NCBI GenBank assembly: GCA_017407375.1
Contig: JAFQWT010000188.1
Coordinates: forward strand, 1-14,063
DNA from: Clostridia bacterium
GTDB taxonomy: Bacteria > Bacillota > Clostridia > Oscillospirales > CAG-272
DNA length: 14,063 nucleotides
Reading direction: 5' to 3'
The notes under the pieces are model-generated. The model was not told the DNA's origin, searched no databases, and was given only the letters and a program-made list of their open reading frames with translations. Positions 1 through 6,871 of this stretch are shown one piece after another (the first letter of the stretch is position 1; each line of letters starts with the position of its first letter). A program made the position numbers and the translations under genes.

Positions 1-459
1 GGCCTCAAGGCCCGTGTTCTCACGGCCGCCCTTGGCAAACACGCGAAAGACCCCGTCCACACGCTTGACGTCGACCGACAGCACCACGCACTGGTCGCCG
101 TAACGGCGGGCGGCCTCCCCGATGAGGGAGGGGTCACGCAAGGCGCCCGAGTTGACGCTGACCTTGTCGGCCCCGGCCGCAAGGACGCGCTCAAAGTCCG
201 AGAGCGCGGCAATGCCGCCGCCCACCGTCAGGGGGATAAAGATGCTGGCCGCGACCTCACGGAGAATGTCGGTAAAGAGACGGCGCCCCTCGTGCGAGGC
301 GGTGATGTCGTAGAACACCAGCTCGTCAGCGCCCGAGTCGCTGTAATAGCGCCCAAGCTCCACGGGCGAGGAAACGTCCGAGAGCCCCTGAAAGTTCACC
401 CCCTTGACCACGCGCCCGTCGCGCACGTCAAGGCAGGGGATAATGCGTTTTGTGATCAT
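1..459 (-). CDS. hisF: Imidazole glycerol phosphate synthase subunit HisF (cyclase), 5' part only
   Basis: This is the N-terminal 153 codons of HisF; the gene runs off the left edge (family length about 250 residues). HisF is the (beta/alpha)8 cyclase that uses ammonia from HisH to turn PRFAR into imidazole glycerol phosphate and AICAR. The protein begins MITKRIIPCLDV. The catalytic acid D11 sits in CLDV and the second catalytic acid D130 in SVDVKR, the same numbering as well-studied HisF proteins. The phosphate-binding loop TVGGGI is at residues 78-83. The ATG at 459 overlaps the hisA stop by 4 bp (ATGA), so translation is probably coupled. hisI/hisE would be expected further downstream, outside the window. 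Identification is firm; only the C-terminal half is unseen. Confidence 0.97.
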   Translation of the reverse strand, partial: MITKRIIPCLDVRDGRVVKGVNFQGLSDVSSPVELGRYYSDSGADELVFYDITASHEGRRLFTDILREVAASIFIPLTVGGGIAALSDFERVLAAGADKVSVNSGALRDPSLIGEAARRYGDQCVVLSVDVKRVDGVFRVFAKGGRENTGLEA

Positions 460-1166
460 AATGCCTCCCTTATGGCCAGGGGAAGGTCGATGGCCCCCTC
501 GTAATACGCGCGGCCAACGATCGCCCCGTAGATGCCGAGCGCCGAAAGGCGGCGGACGTCCTCCATCGACGAGACCCCGCCCGAGGCGATGATCCTCATG
601 GAGAGTGTCTCCGCAAGGCGGCGGTAAAGCTCGTGGTTGGCGCCGCGCATGGCCCCGTCCCGCGAGATGTCGGTCGAGATGAGCGTCCGCACGCCAAGCG
701 CGTCAAGGCGGCGGCAGAAGTCGAACGCCGAAAGCTCCGAGACCTCGGTCCAGCCGCGAATGGCCACGCACCCGTCACGGATGTCAACGCCCACGGCCAC
801 GGCCTCCCCGAATTCCCGAAGCGCCGCGGTGAGAAAGGCGGGGTCGGTGACGGCGGCCGTGCCGAGGATCACGCGGGAAACGCCCGCCGAGAGGTAGGCG
901 TGGGCCACGTCCATCGTGCGGATGCCACCGCCGATCTCCACGCGGGCGCCAAGGGCGGCAATGCGCCCGACCACCGCAAGGTTCGGGGTGGTGCCATCCC
1001 GCGCGCCCTCAAGGTCCACCACGTGGATCTCGGTGGCGCCCGCGGCGATAAAGTCACGCGCCACGGCCACGGGGTCCTCGCTGTACACCGTCATTTTGTC
1101 ATAGTCGCCATGGAGGAGGCGGACGGCGCGCCCCTCGTAAAGGTCGATGGCGGGAAGGATCAGCAT
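456..1166 (-). CDS. hisA: ProFAR isomerase HisA
   Basis: This 236-residue protein is the full length for HisA, the cytosolic (beta/alpha)8 isomerase that opens ProFAR to PRFAR in the fourth step of histidine synthesis. It starts MLILPAIDLYEG. D8 is the first catalytic aspartate and D128 in GVDIRDG the second. The phosphate-binding segments IGGGIRT (78-84) and ASGGVSS near the C-terminus are intact, as is TDISRDG. The ATG at 1166 lies inside the end of hisH (7-bp overlap) and is preceded by a GGGGGAGG ribosome binding site. It is distinguished from HisF by the PAID start rather than PCLD. The bifunctional PriA type is unlikely in a Clostridia his operon, although it could only be excluded by checking for trpF elsewhere in the genome. 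Confidence 0.96.
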   Translation of the reverse strand: MLILPAIDLYEGRAVRLLHGDYDKMTVYSEDPVAVARDFIAAGATEIHVVDLEGARDGTTPNLAVVGRIAALGARVEIGGGIRTMDVAHAYLSAGVSRVILGTAAVTDPAFLTAALREFGEAVAVGVDIRDGCVAIRGWTEVSELSAFDFCRRLDALGVRTLISTDISRDGAMRGANHELYRRLAETLSMRIIASGGVSSMEDVRRLSALGIYGAIVGRAYYEGAIDLPLAIREAL

Positions 1167-1783
1167 ACCGCCACCTCCCCCTCGGCAAAGGCGCGCAGGA
1201 TCGAAAGACCCACGGCGCCGCTCTTTTCGGGGTGGAACTGGCAGCCGTACACGTTCCCCGCGGCCACAGCGGCCACAAGGGGCGCGCCGTACTCGGTCAC
1301 CGCCACGGTGGCGGGGAGACAGTCGGTCGCGTGGTAGGAATGCACGAAATAGACGAAGTCGCCCTCACGGACGTAGCGGAAGAGGGGGCTTTTCTTTTGG
1401 AAGTGAAGGGCGTTCCAGCCGATGTGCGGGATCTTGAGCCCTTTTGGGATCGTCTCCGAGATCGGGCGGACGGTGCCCGGGATAAGGCCAAGGCCGCGGT
1501 GATCACCGTATTCAAGACTGCGCTCAAGGAGCAGCTGCATCCCAAGGCAGATGCCAAGGATCGGCTTGCCGCGCCCCGCCTCACGGAGGACAAGCTCCGC
1601 CATGCCGCTTTCCGAAAGGAGGCGGGCGGCGTCGGGGAAGGCACCGACCCCGGGCAGGACCAGCCGCTCACAGGCGGCAAGCACGGCCTTGTCACGGCTG
1701 ACGGTGACCTCCGCCCCGATGGCGGCGAAGGACGAGCGGAGCGAGAACAGGTTGCCAACGCCGTAATCCACGATGCCGATCAC
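1160..1783 (-). CDS. hisH: Imidazole glycerol phosphate synthase glutaminase subunit HisH
   Basis: HisH is a 207-residue class I glutamine amidotransferase that hydrolyses glutamine and channels ammonia to HisF. The nucleophile is C79 in GICLGMQLL. The remaining triad residues are H184 and E186 in CQFHPEKSG. The oxyanion-side segment LPGVGAF (43-49) and the HisH-typical PHIGWN (119-124) are present. Length is normal for the family. The gene overlaps hisB by 4 bp upstream and hisA by 7 bp downstream. HisH, HisA and HisF are encoded consecutively, so the two synthase subunits are made from the same message. Confidence 0.97.
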   Translation of the reverse strand: MIGIVDYGVGNLFSLRSSFAAIGAEVTVSRDKAVLAACERLVLPGVGAFPDAARLLSESGMAELVLREAGRGKPILGICLGMQLLLERSLEYGDHRGLGLIPGTVRPISETIPKGLKIPHIGWNALHFQKKSPLFRYVREGDFVYFVHSYHATDCLPATVAVTEYGAPLVAAVAAGNVYGCQFHPEKSGAVGLSILRAFAEGEVAVC

Positions 1784-2370
1784 GAGAGCGCCCCCTTGGT
1801 CGAGGGGATCTCGTCCCCAAGGGCGGCATCGCGGGAGACGGCCGCGCGCAGGGCACGCCCCAGTCCCTTGAAGGCCGCCTCCGCAATGTGGTGGGAGTTT
1901 TCTCCCGTCAGAAGGCGGATATGCAGCGTCATAGCGGCATTTCTCGCGAGAGCCGCAAAGAATTCTTTACAAAGCTCGGTGTCAAACGTGCCGATCTTTT
2001 CGGTGGGAAAGGGGAGCACGCACTCAAGCTGGGCGCGGCCCGAAAGGTCAAGCGCCGTCAGCACCAGCGTCTCGTCCATCGGCAGGACCGCGGAGCCGTA
2101 CCGCGTGATGCCGCGCTTTTCCCCGAGGGCCTCGGCGAGGGCCTTGCCAAGGGCAATGCCCACGTCCTCCACGCTGTGGTGGTCGTCGACCTCGGTGTCC
2201 CCCTTACAGGTGAGGGTGAGGTCAAAGCGCGCCTGGCGGGCAAGGAGCGTCAGCATATGGTCGAGAAAGCCGACCCCGCTTTGGACGTTGGCCACGCCCC
2301 GGCCGTCAAGGGCGAGGGTAAGGGCGATGTCGGTCTCGGCGGTCTTACGGAGCACCGTTGCGTTTCTCAT
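1780..2370 (-). CDS. hisB: Imidazoleglycerol-phosphate dehydratase HisB (monofunctional)
   Basis: This 196-residue dehydratase converts imidazole glycerol phosphate to imidazole acetol phosphate. Its length matches the monofunctional form, with no HAD-type histidinol-phosphatase domain fused at the N-terminus as in enterobacteria. The Mn-binding motifs are visible: FLDHM (35-39), DHHSVEDVG (63-71) and HHIAEAAFK (160-168). The C-terminus PSTKGALS is the family ending. The ATG at 2370 overlaps the hisC stop by 4 bp. Because the phosphatase half is missing, a separate histidinol-phosphate phosphatase (PHP-type HisK or similar) must exist elsewhere; none is in the window. Confidence 0.97.
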   Translation of the reverse strand: MRNATVLRKTAETDIALTLALDGRGVANVQSGVGFLDHMLTLLARQARFDLTLTCKGDTEVDDHHSVEDVGIALGKALAEALGEKRGITRYGSAVLPMDETLVLTALDLSGRAQLECVLPFPTEKIGTFDTELCKEFFAALARNAAMTLHIRLLTGENSHHIAEAAFKGLGRALRAAVSRDAALGDEIPSTKGALS

Positions 2371-3431
2371 TTCGTTTCCTCCAGAATGGCCTCCGCGGCG
2401 GCGACCAGCGCCTCCATCTCCTCCTGCGAGCCGACCGTGATACGGTTGTAGTCGGCAATGCGGGGAGAGGTGAAGTGGCGGACAAGGATGCCGCGCTCAC
2501 GGAGAGCGGTATAGAGATCGGCCCCCGAGATGCTCGGGTGGCGGACAAACAGGAAGTTGGTAAGTGAGGGGATGACCTCAAAGCCAAGGCCCCCCAGCGC
2601 CCCCGCGGTGTACGCGCGGGTCTTGATGATCGCGCGGCAGTTGGCGGCAAAGGTCTCCGCATCTGCCAGTGCCCCGATGCCCATCGCGGCGCTCATGGCG
2701 TTGACGTTATAGGGGTTTTGCGAATACTTGACGGTGTCAAGGTCACGGATGAGGGCGGGCGAGGCAACGCCAAACCCAAGGCGCGCCCCCGCCATGGAGC
2801 GGGATTTTGAGAAGGTCTGCGTGACGAGGAGGTTCTCGTATTTCTTCGTGAGCGAGACGGCGCTCTCGGCGCCAAAGTCAACGTACGCCTCGTCAATGAC
2901 CACCACGTTCTCACGGTTGCTCCGCACGATCTCCTCCACCTCCCGGAGCGAAAGGGCAAGGCCCGTGGGGGCGTTGGGGTTGGCGATGAACACGGTGCCG
3001 CCCGCCGCGGCGTAATCGCGCGGGTCAAGCGTCAGGTCCTCCTTAAGAGGCACCGTGCGGTAGGGAACGCCGTAAAGGGTGGCAAAGACCGAATAAAAGC
3101 CGTAGGTGACGTCGGGAAAGACGGCGGGGGTCTCTTTGTCGCAAAAGGCGCAGAAGGCGTAGGAGAGGATCTCGTCCGAGCCGTTGGTCGGGAGGACGCA
3201 CTCGGGCGCAACGCCCAGCGTCCCCGCGATCGCCTCGCGGAGGGCCTTCATGGTGGGGTCGGGATAGAGCTCCGCCCGCGCGGCCGCCTCACGGGCGCCT
3301 GCCAGGGCGCGGGGCGAGGGGGGAAAGGGGCTCTCGTTGGTGTTCAGCTTGATGTAGCGGCGCTCGCGCGGCTGCTCCCCCGGGGTGTAGGGCACAAGGG
3401 AGGCAAGGCGGGGGGAAAGGTAGCGGCTCAT
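2367..3431 (-). CDS. hisC: Histidinol-phosphate aminotransferase HisC
   Basis: HisC is a 354-residue fold-type I PLP aminotransferase that transfers the amino group of glutamate to imidazole acetol phosphate. The PLP Schiff-base lysine is K209 in TFSKSRSMAGARLGF. D180 and Y183 in VIDEAYVDF contact the cofactor. NPNAPTG (151-157) and the substrate-end segment LNTNESPFPPSP (29-40) are typical of HisC. It overlaps hisD (4 bp) upstream and hisB (4 bp) downstream. Its position in the operon between hisD and hisB supports HisC over related aromatic aminotransferases, although HisC enzymes of some Bacillota also serve tyrosine and phenylalanine synthesis. Confidence 0.96.
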   Translation of the reverse strand: MSRYLSPRLASLVPYTPGEQPRERRYIKLNTNESPFPPSPRALAGAREAAARAELYPDPTMKALREAIAGTLGVAPECVLPTNGSDEILSYAFCAFCDKETPAVFPDVTYGFYSVFATLYGVPYRTVPLKEDLTLDPRDYAAAGGTVFIANPNAPTGLALSLREVEEIVRSNRENVVVIDEAYVDFGAESAVSLTKKYENLLVTQTFSKSRSMAGARLGFGVASPALIRDLDTVKYSQNPYNVNAMSAAMGIGALADAETFAANCRAIIKTRAYTAGALGGLGFEVIPSLTNFLFVRHPSISGADLYTALRERGILVRHFTSPRIADYNRITVGSQEEMEALVAAAEAILEETK

Positions 3432-4708
3432 ACGCCCTCCTCTCCCCGCACGGTGGCGGAGGCGGCGTGGGCGGTCAGCCCCTCCGCCGTGGCAAAGAGC
3501 GCAACATCCGCAGAGACGCGGGAGAGCGCCTCTTTCGTGTAGTAGGAATACTGCATCTTCTTGACGAAATCGTCAACCGAGAGGGGGCTTGAGAAGCGCG
3601 CGGTACCGCCCGTCGGCAGGGTGTGGTTGGGGCCGGCGAGGTAATCACCGAGGGCCTCGGGGCAGTGGCGACCGAGGAAGACCGAGCCCGCGTGACGGAC
3701 AAGGGGCAGGTAATCGAAGGGCGCGTCCACACACAGCTCAAGGTGCTCGGGCGCCAGCTCGTTCGAGAGGTCGATGGCCTCCTCGATCGAGGGAACGACG
3801 ATGATCTTGCCGTTCTTGTCGATCGAGGCGCGGGCGATGTCGGCACGGGAGAGGGCGGGGATCTGGCGCTCAAGCTCCAGGGAGACCGCCTCACCGAGGG
3901 TGGCGTCATCGGTCAGAAGCACAGCGCTGGCCTCACGGTCATGCTCGGCCTGCGAGAGGAGGTCGGCGGCGAGGACACGGGGGTTGGACTTCCCGTCCGC
4001 CACGATGAGGATCTCGCTGGGGCCGGCGATCATATCAATGGAGACGGCGCCAAAGACCTGCTTTTTTGCCTCGGCCACGTAGGCGTTGCCGGGGCCGACG
4101 ATCTTGTCAACGCGCGGCACGCTCTCGGTGCCGTAGGCAAGGGCGGCAATGGCCTGCGCGCCGCCCAGCTTGAAGATGCGGTCGATCCCCGCCACCGAGG
4201 CGGCGGCAAGGATCGCGGGGGCGACCCTCCCCTCGGCGTTCGGGGGGGTGACCATCACGACCTCACGGACACCCGCGACCCGCGCGGGGATCGCGTCCAT
4301 AAGGACGGTCGAGGGGTAGGCGGCGGTGCCGCCGGGGACGTACAGCCCCGCGCGGTCCACGGGGATCACGCGCTGGCCAAGCACCACGCCCTCCTCCTCG
4401 GCAAGGATAAAGCCCGTGCGCTTTTGCTGCTCATGGAAGCGGCGGATGTTCTCGGCGGCGCGCTCCAGCACGCGGATAAGCTCGGGCGAGACGGCGGCGC
4501 GGGCCTCGGCGATCTCCTCGGGGGTGACGAGGAGCGAGGTGAGCTTGGCCTTATCAAAGCGCTCCGTTAGGCGGTAGAGCGCGGCGTCCCCGTCACGCCG
4601 TACCTCGGCGATGATGTCGGCAACGGCGCCCTCGACACGGGCGGTGGGAAGCGTACGCGAGAGGATCTCCTCTCTCGGCGTATCGGAGGAATTCATAATG
4701 CGGATCAT
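3428..4708 (-). CDS. hisD: Histidinol dehydrogenase HisD
   Basis: This 426-residue Zn- and NAD-dependent enzyme oxidises histidinol to histidine in two steps. The Zn ligands are Q253 and H256 in LLSQAEHD, D355 in ALGDYLAGPNH, and H414 near the C-terminus. The catalytic pair E321-H322 is in APEHLE. The signature region with GPGNAYVAEAKKQV (205-218) and GPSEILIVAD (229-238) is complete. The first ATG (4708) was chosen because AGAAGGA lies 5 nt upstream; a second ATG four codons later is less well spaced. There is a 2-bp gap to the hisG stop, and the hisD ribosome binding site is formed by the last codons of hisG. Confidence 0.97.
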   Translation of the reverse strand: MIRIMNSSDTPREEILSRTLPTARVEGAVADIIAEVRRDGDAALYRLTERFDKAKLTSLLVTPEEIAEARAAVSPELIRVLERAAENIRRFHEQQKRTGFILAEEEGVVLGQRVIPVDRAGLYVPGGTAAYPSTVLMDAIPARVAGVREVVMVTPPNAEGRVAPAILAAASVAGIDRIFKLGGAQAIAALAYGTESVPRVDKIVGPGNAYVAEAKKQVFGAVSIDMIAGPSEILIVADGKSNPRVLAADLLSQAEHDREASAVLLTDDATLGEAVSLELERQIPALSRADIARASIDKNGKIIVVPSIEEAIDLSNELAPEHLELCVDAPFDYLPLVRHAGSVFLGRHCPEALGDYLAGPNHTLPTGGTARFSSPLSVDDFVKKMQYSYYTKEALSRVSADVALFATAEGLTAHAASATVRGEEGV

Positions 4709-4710
4709 CG

Positions 4711-5337
4711 TTATCCTTCTTTCTCGGCGAGGGCAGAAAGAATTCTGCCGATGGCCTCGCCCTTGAACTTGTAGGCCGCCTTATTGGCGATGAGGCGGGC
4801 CGAGATCGGAACGATCTCCTCGACCACCTCGAGGTTGTTTTCACGGAGGGTCGAGCCCGTCTCCACGATGTCGACGATCACGTCGGAAAGACCGAGGAGG
4901 GGCGCAAGCTCGATCGAGCCGTTTAAGTGGATCATGTCGATCTCCCGCCCGAGCGAGGCGTAATACGCCTTGGCAATGGCGCCGAACTTGGTGGCCACGC
5001 GCAGGGTGCGGTCACGGTCGTCACGGAAGCCGACGGGGGCGGCCACGGCCATGCGGCACTTGCCGATGCCAAGGTCGAAAAGCTCATAGACGTCGGGCTT
5101 ATACTCAAGGAGGATGTCGCGCCCCGCCACACCGATGTCGGCGGCGCCGCGCTCCACGTAGATCGAGACGTCCGAGGGCTTGACCCAGAAATAGCGCACC
5201 CCGACCTCCGGGTTTTCAAACACCAGGCGGCGGCCCGGCTCATGAATGGCGGGGCAGGAAAAGCCCGCCTCCTCAAAGAGCGAGAGCACCCGCTCACCAA
5301 GGCGGCCCTTCGGCAGGGCAACGTTCAGCATGCTCAT
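4711..5337 (-). CDS. hisG: ATP phosphoribosyltransferase catalytic subunit HisG, short form
   Basis: HisG catalyses the first, committed step of histidine synthesis, joining ATP and PRPP. At 208 residues it is the short form, which lacks the C-terminal ACT-like histidine-binding domain and needs HisZ for activity and feedback inhibition. The start LNVALPKGRL and GVAGRDILLEY (69-79) are typical, and the PRPP-binding signature DIVETGSTLRENN spans residues 156-168. hisZ is immediately upstream (1-bp gap), consistent with an HisZ-HisG hetero-octamer. The ATG at 5337 has a GGAGG 9 nt upstream, inside the end of hisZ; a second ATG two codons later is possible. Confidence 0.97.
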   Translation of the reverse strand: MSMLNVALPKGRLGERVLSLFEEAGFSCPAIHEPGRRLVFENPEVGVRYFWVKPSDVSIYVERGAADIGVAGRDILLEYKPDVYELFDLGIGKCRMAVAAPVGFRDDRDRTLRVATKFGAIAKAYYASLGREIDMIHLNGSIELAPLLGLSDVIVDIVETGSTLRENNLEVVEEIVPISARLIANKAAYKFKGEAIGRILSALAEKEG

Positions 5338-5338
5338 C

Positions 5339-6436
5339 TTACCGCGCCTCCTTTACCGTCAGAATACGCCCGCAGCGCAAGCCCTCGGGCAGGGCGCTCC
5401 CCGTGCGGACACGGGCGCCGTCACGCCGCAGGGCCAGGGCGGCCTCCCGCACGGCGGCGGGGGCATCGTCCTCTCCGTAAAGGAGAAAGACGTCACAGTC
5501 AAGCCCTTCCCTTCTCGGAGTGCGCTCCTCAAGAAGGTCAAGGTACACGGCAAAGCCGACAGCGCCCGAGGCGCGGCCGAGCTTCCTTACAAGGCGGTCG
5601 TACTGTCCGCCCGCAAGGATGCCCGCCGACACGCGGGGCACAAAGCCGCGGAACACGATGCCGCTGTAATAATGCATATCGTGCACGACCGAGAAATCAA
5701 GGCGCACGCGCGTCCCCTCCCCAAGGGCCGAAAGCACGGCCTCCAGCTCGGAAAGGGCGGCGGTGGCGGCCTCATTCCCCGCAAAGGCCGTAAAGAGACG
5801 GGGCAGCACCGCCTTGGGCGCTCCCTCCGCCGTCAGAAGGGCCAGGAAGGCATCGGCCGCGGGGCCCGTGGCCCCTGCCCCGTTTAAGAGGGCGCGCACG
5901 CCGTGGGGGTTCTTCTCCCCAAGGGCCGCAAGCAGGCCCGTGCGGCACTCGCCGTCCACGCCGAGGGCATCGATGGCCGCACCGACAACGCCAAGGTGCG
6001 AAAGGTCAAGGACGTACTCCGCGTCAATGAGCGCAAGACTCTCCGCCGCGAGGGTAAGGACCTCGGAAAGGGCGAACACGTCAAGGTCGCCGATGCACTC
6101 AAGGCCGGTCTGCCCGATCTCACGGAAGGCGTGCGTCCCGCGCGAGACGCGAAAGACGTTCTCGTTGTAATAGACCTTCTCCTGCGCGCCCTTCGCGGGG
6201 CGGCAGTTTTTGACGATGGAAAGCGTGACGTCGGGCTTTAGGGCCATCAGCTTACCGTCGGTATCGGTAAAGGTGATGACGCTGTCCGACACAAGGAAGG
6301 ATTTGTTGCGTACGTAAAGGTCGTACTCCTCAAAGCGGCTCATGCGGAAGGGGGCGTACCCGTGGGAGCCGTACAGCTCACGCAGGGCCAGCGCCACCTG
6401 CTCCTCGTATTTGAGAACGGTATCCGAAAGCTTCAT
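5339..6436 (-). CDS. hisZ: ATP phosphoribosyltransferase regulatory subunit HisZ
   Basis: HisZ is a catalytically inactive paralogue of histidyl-tRNA synthetase that binds histidine and regulates short HisG. The 365-residue protein keeps class II synthetase-like segments: ALKPDVTLSIVKN (65-77), VFRVSRGTHAFREIGQTGLECIG region (95-117), YYSGIVFRGFV (256-266) and LAGGQYDRL (274-282). It has only a short C-terminal tail (about residues 312-365) ending RILTVKEAR, not a full anticodon-binding domain. The open frame extends further upstream, but the start at 6436 is supported by GGGGGAGGAGAA just before it, a 4-bp ATGA overlap with yerC, and the family-like beginning MKLSDTVLKYEEQV. A true HisRS is unlikely given the context and diverged motifs. 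Confidence 0.95.
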   Translation of the reverse strand: MKLSDTVLKYEEQVALALRELYGSHGYAPFRMSRFEEYDLYVRNKSFLVSDSVITFTDTDGKLMALKPDVTLSIVKNCRPAKGAQEKVYYNENVFRVSRGTHAFREIGQTGLECIGDLDVFALSEVLTLAAESLALIDAEYVLDLSHLGVVGAAIDALGVDGECRTGLLAALGEKNPHGVRALLNGAGATGPAADAFLALLTAEGAPKAVLPRLFTAFAGNEAATAALSELEAVLSALGEGTRVRLDFSVVHDMHYYSGIVFRGFVPRVSAGILAGGQYDRLVRKLGRASGAVGFAVYLDLLEERTPRREGLDCDVFLLYGEDDAPAAVREAALALRRDGARVRTGSALPEGLRCGRILTVKEAR

Positions 6437-6717
6437 TTCTCCTCCCCCGAGAGCGCCGCGCGGTAACCGCCCGTGCCGTACATCAAGCATTTGTTCACGC
6501 GGCAGATGGTGGCCGTGGAGGCCCCCGTTTTCCCCGCGATCTCCTGGTAGGACTTCCCCTCCCCCAGCATCACGGCCACCTCGTACCTCTGCGAAAGATC
6601 GCGGATCTCGCGGATGGTGCAAAGGTCCTCAAAGAGCGCGTAGCACTCCTCCTTTGTCTGAAGGCGCAGGATCGCCGCAAAGAGGCGGTCGGCCGCCTCG
6701 GTATGCAAAGCTTCCAT
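6433..6717 (-). CDS. yerC: TrpR-family regulator YerC (HisR-like), first gene of the his operon
   Basis: This 94-residue protein belongs to the TrpR-like YerC/YecD family. It is all-helical, with a helix-turn-helix at about residues 56-78 (KSYQEIAGKTGASTATICRV) preceded by the conserved DLCTIREIRDLSQRYEVA segment. It is the first gene of the operon and overlaps hisZ by 4 bp. Family members commonly sit at the head of clostridial his operons. From memory of comparative-genomic work, they have been proposed as histidine-responsive repressors (HisR); that role here is inference. Its own promoter contains a palindrome (6755-6774), suggesting autoregulation of the whole operon. The start has AGAGAGG 9 nt upstream. 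Confidence 0.9.
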   Translation of the reverse strand: MEALHTEAADRLFAAILRLQTKEECYALFEDLCTIREIRDLSQRYEVAVMLGEGKSYQEIAGKTGASTATICRVNKCLMYGTGGYRAALSGEEK

Positions 6718-6751
6718 AGAGACATTCCTCTCTTTCTGTAATTACCCCGCT

Positions 6752-6780
6752 ATTTTATCACGCTAAAGCGATAAAGTCAA
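6752..6780 (-). promoter_or_regulatory. Sigma-A promoter of the yerC-his operon
   Basis: On the minus strand a -35 box TTGACT (6775-6780) and a -10 box TAAAAT (6752-6757) are separated by exactly 17 bp. Transcription should start near 6745, leaving a 5' leader of about 28 nt before yerC. That is too short for a T-box or an attenuator, so control is more likely by a DNA-binding repressor. Confidence 0.85.
6755..6774. promoter_or_regulatory. Imperfect palindrome between -35 and -10 of the his promoter, candidate operator
   Basis: The spacer carries TTAT-CA-CGCT-AA-AGCG-ATAA. The inner arms CGCT/AGCG are perfect around a central AA. The outer arms TTAT/ATAA also match but are offset by 2 bp. 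The site overlaps the -10 box, so a bound protein would block RNA polymerase. YerC, encoded immediately downstream, is the obvious candidate ligand; this is inference. Confidence 0.5.
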
Positions 6781-6822
6781 GAGGTTTTTATAAAAAAGGT
6801 AAAGTTTTTTCGGAAAGGGCGG

Positions 6823-6864
6823 GGAAAAGGAAAAGGGGCGCCCTGCCGTGGCAGGGTGCCCCTT
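6823..6864 (-). terminator. Rho-independent terminator of the SGNH lipoprotein gene
   Basis: Eight bases after the lipoprotein stop codon, arms AAGGGGC/GCCCCTT (7 bp), one mismatch, and CCCTGCC/GGCAGGG (7 bp) form a long hairpin at 6833-6864. It is followed on the minus strand by TTTTCCTTTTCC. This insulates the his operon from readthrough. Confidence 0.88.
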
Positions 6865-6871
6865 GGGGGAA

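Noticed and set aside
633..1337. Long plus-strand open frames opposite hisA/hisH, hisD and the lipoprotein gene (for example 6848-8440 and 9035-10387)
   Set aside because: They are antisense shadows of GC-rich genes with strong codon bias. Their translations are low-complexity, match no family I know, and lack ribosome binding sites.
6437..6622. N-terminal extension of hisZ to an upstream ATG at 6622
   Set aside because: The extension is the out-of-frame shadow of yerC. The ATG at 6436 has a good ribosome binding site, a 4-bp coupled overlap and a family-like N-terminus.
6718..6733. Small hairpin AGAGA-GGAATG-TCTCT over the yerC ribosome binding site
   Set aside because: It has only 5 weak pairs, which is likely by chance in a purine/pyrimidine-rich ribosome binding site region; it is not enough to claim translational control.
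6718..6871. T-box or histidine attenuator upstream of the his operon
   Set aside because: The promoter sits about 30 nt before yerC, so there is no room for a leader. The only strong hairpin there lies upstream of the promoter and is the terminator of the preceding gene.
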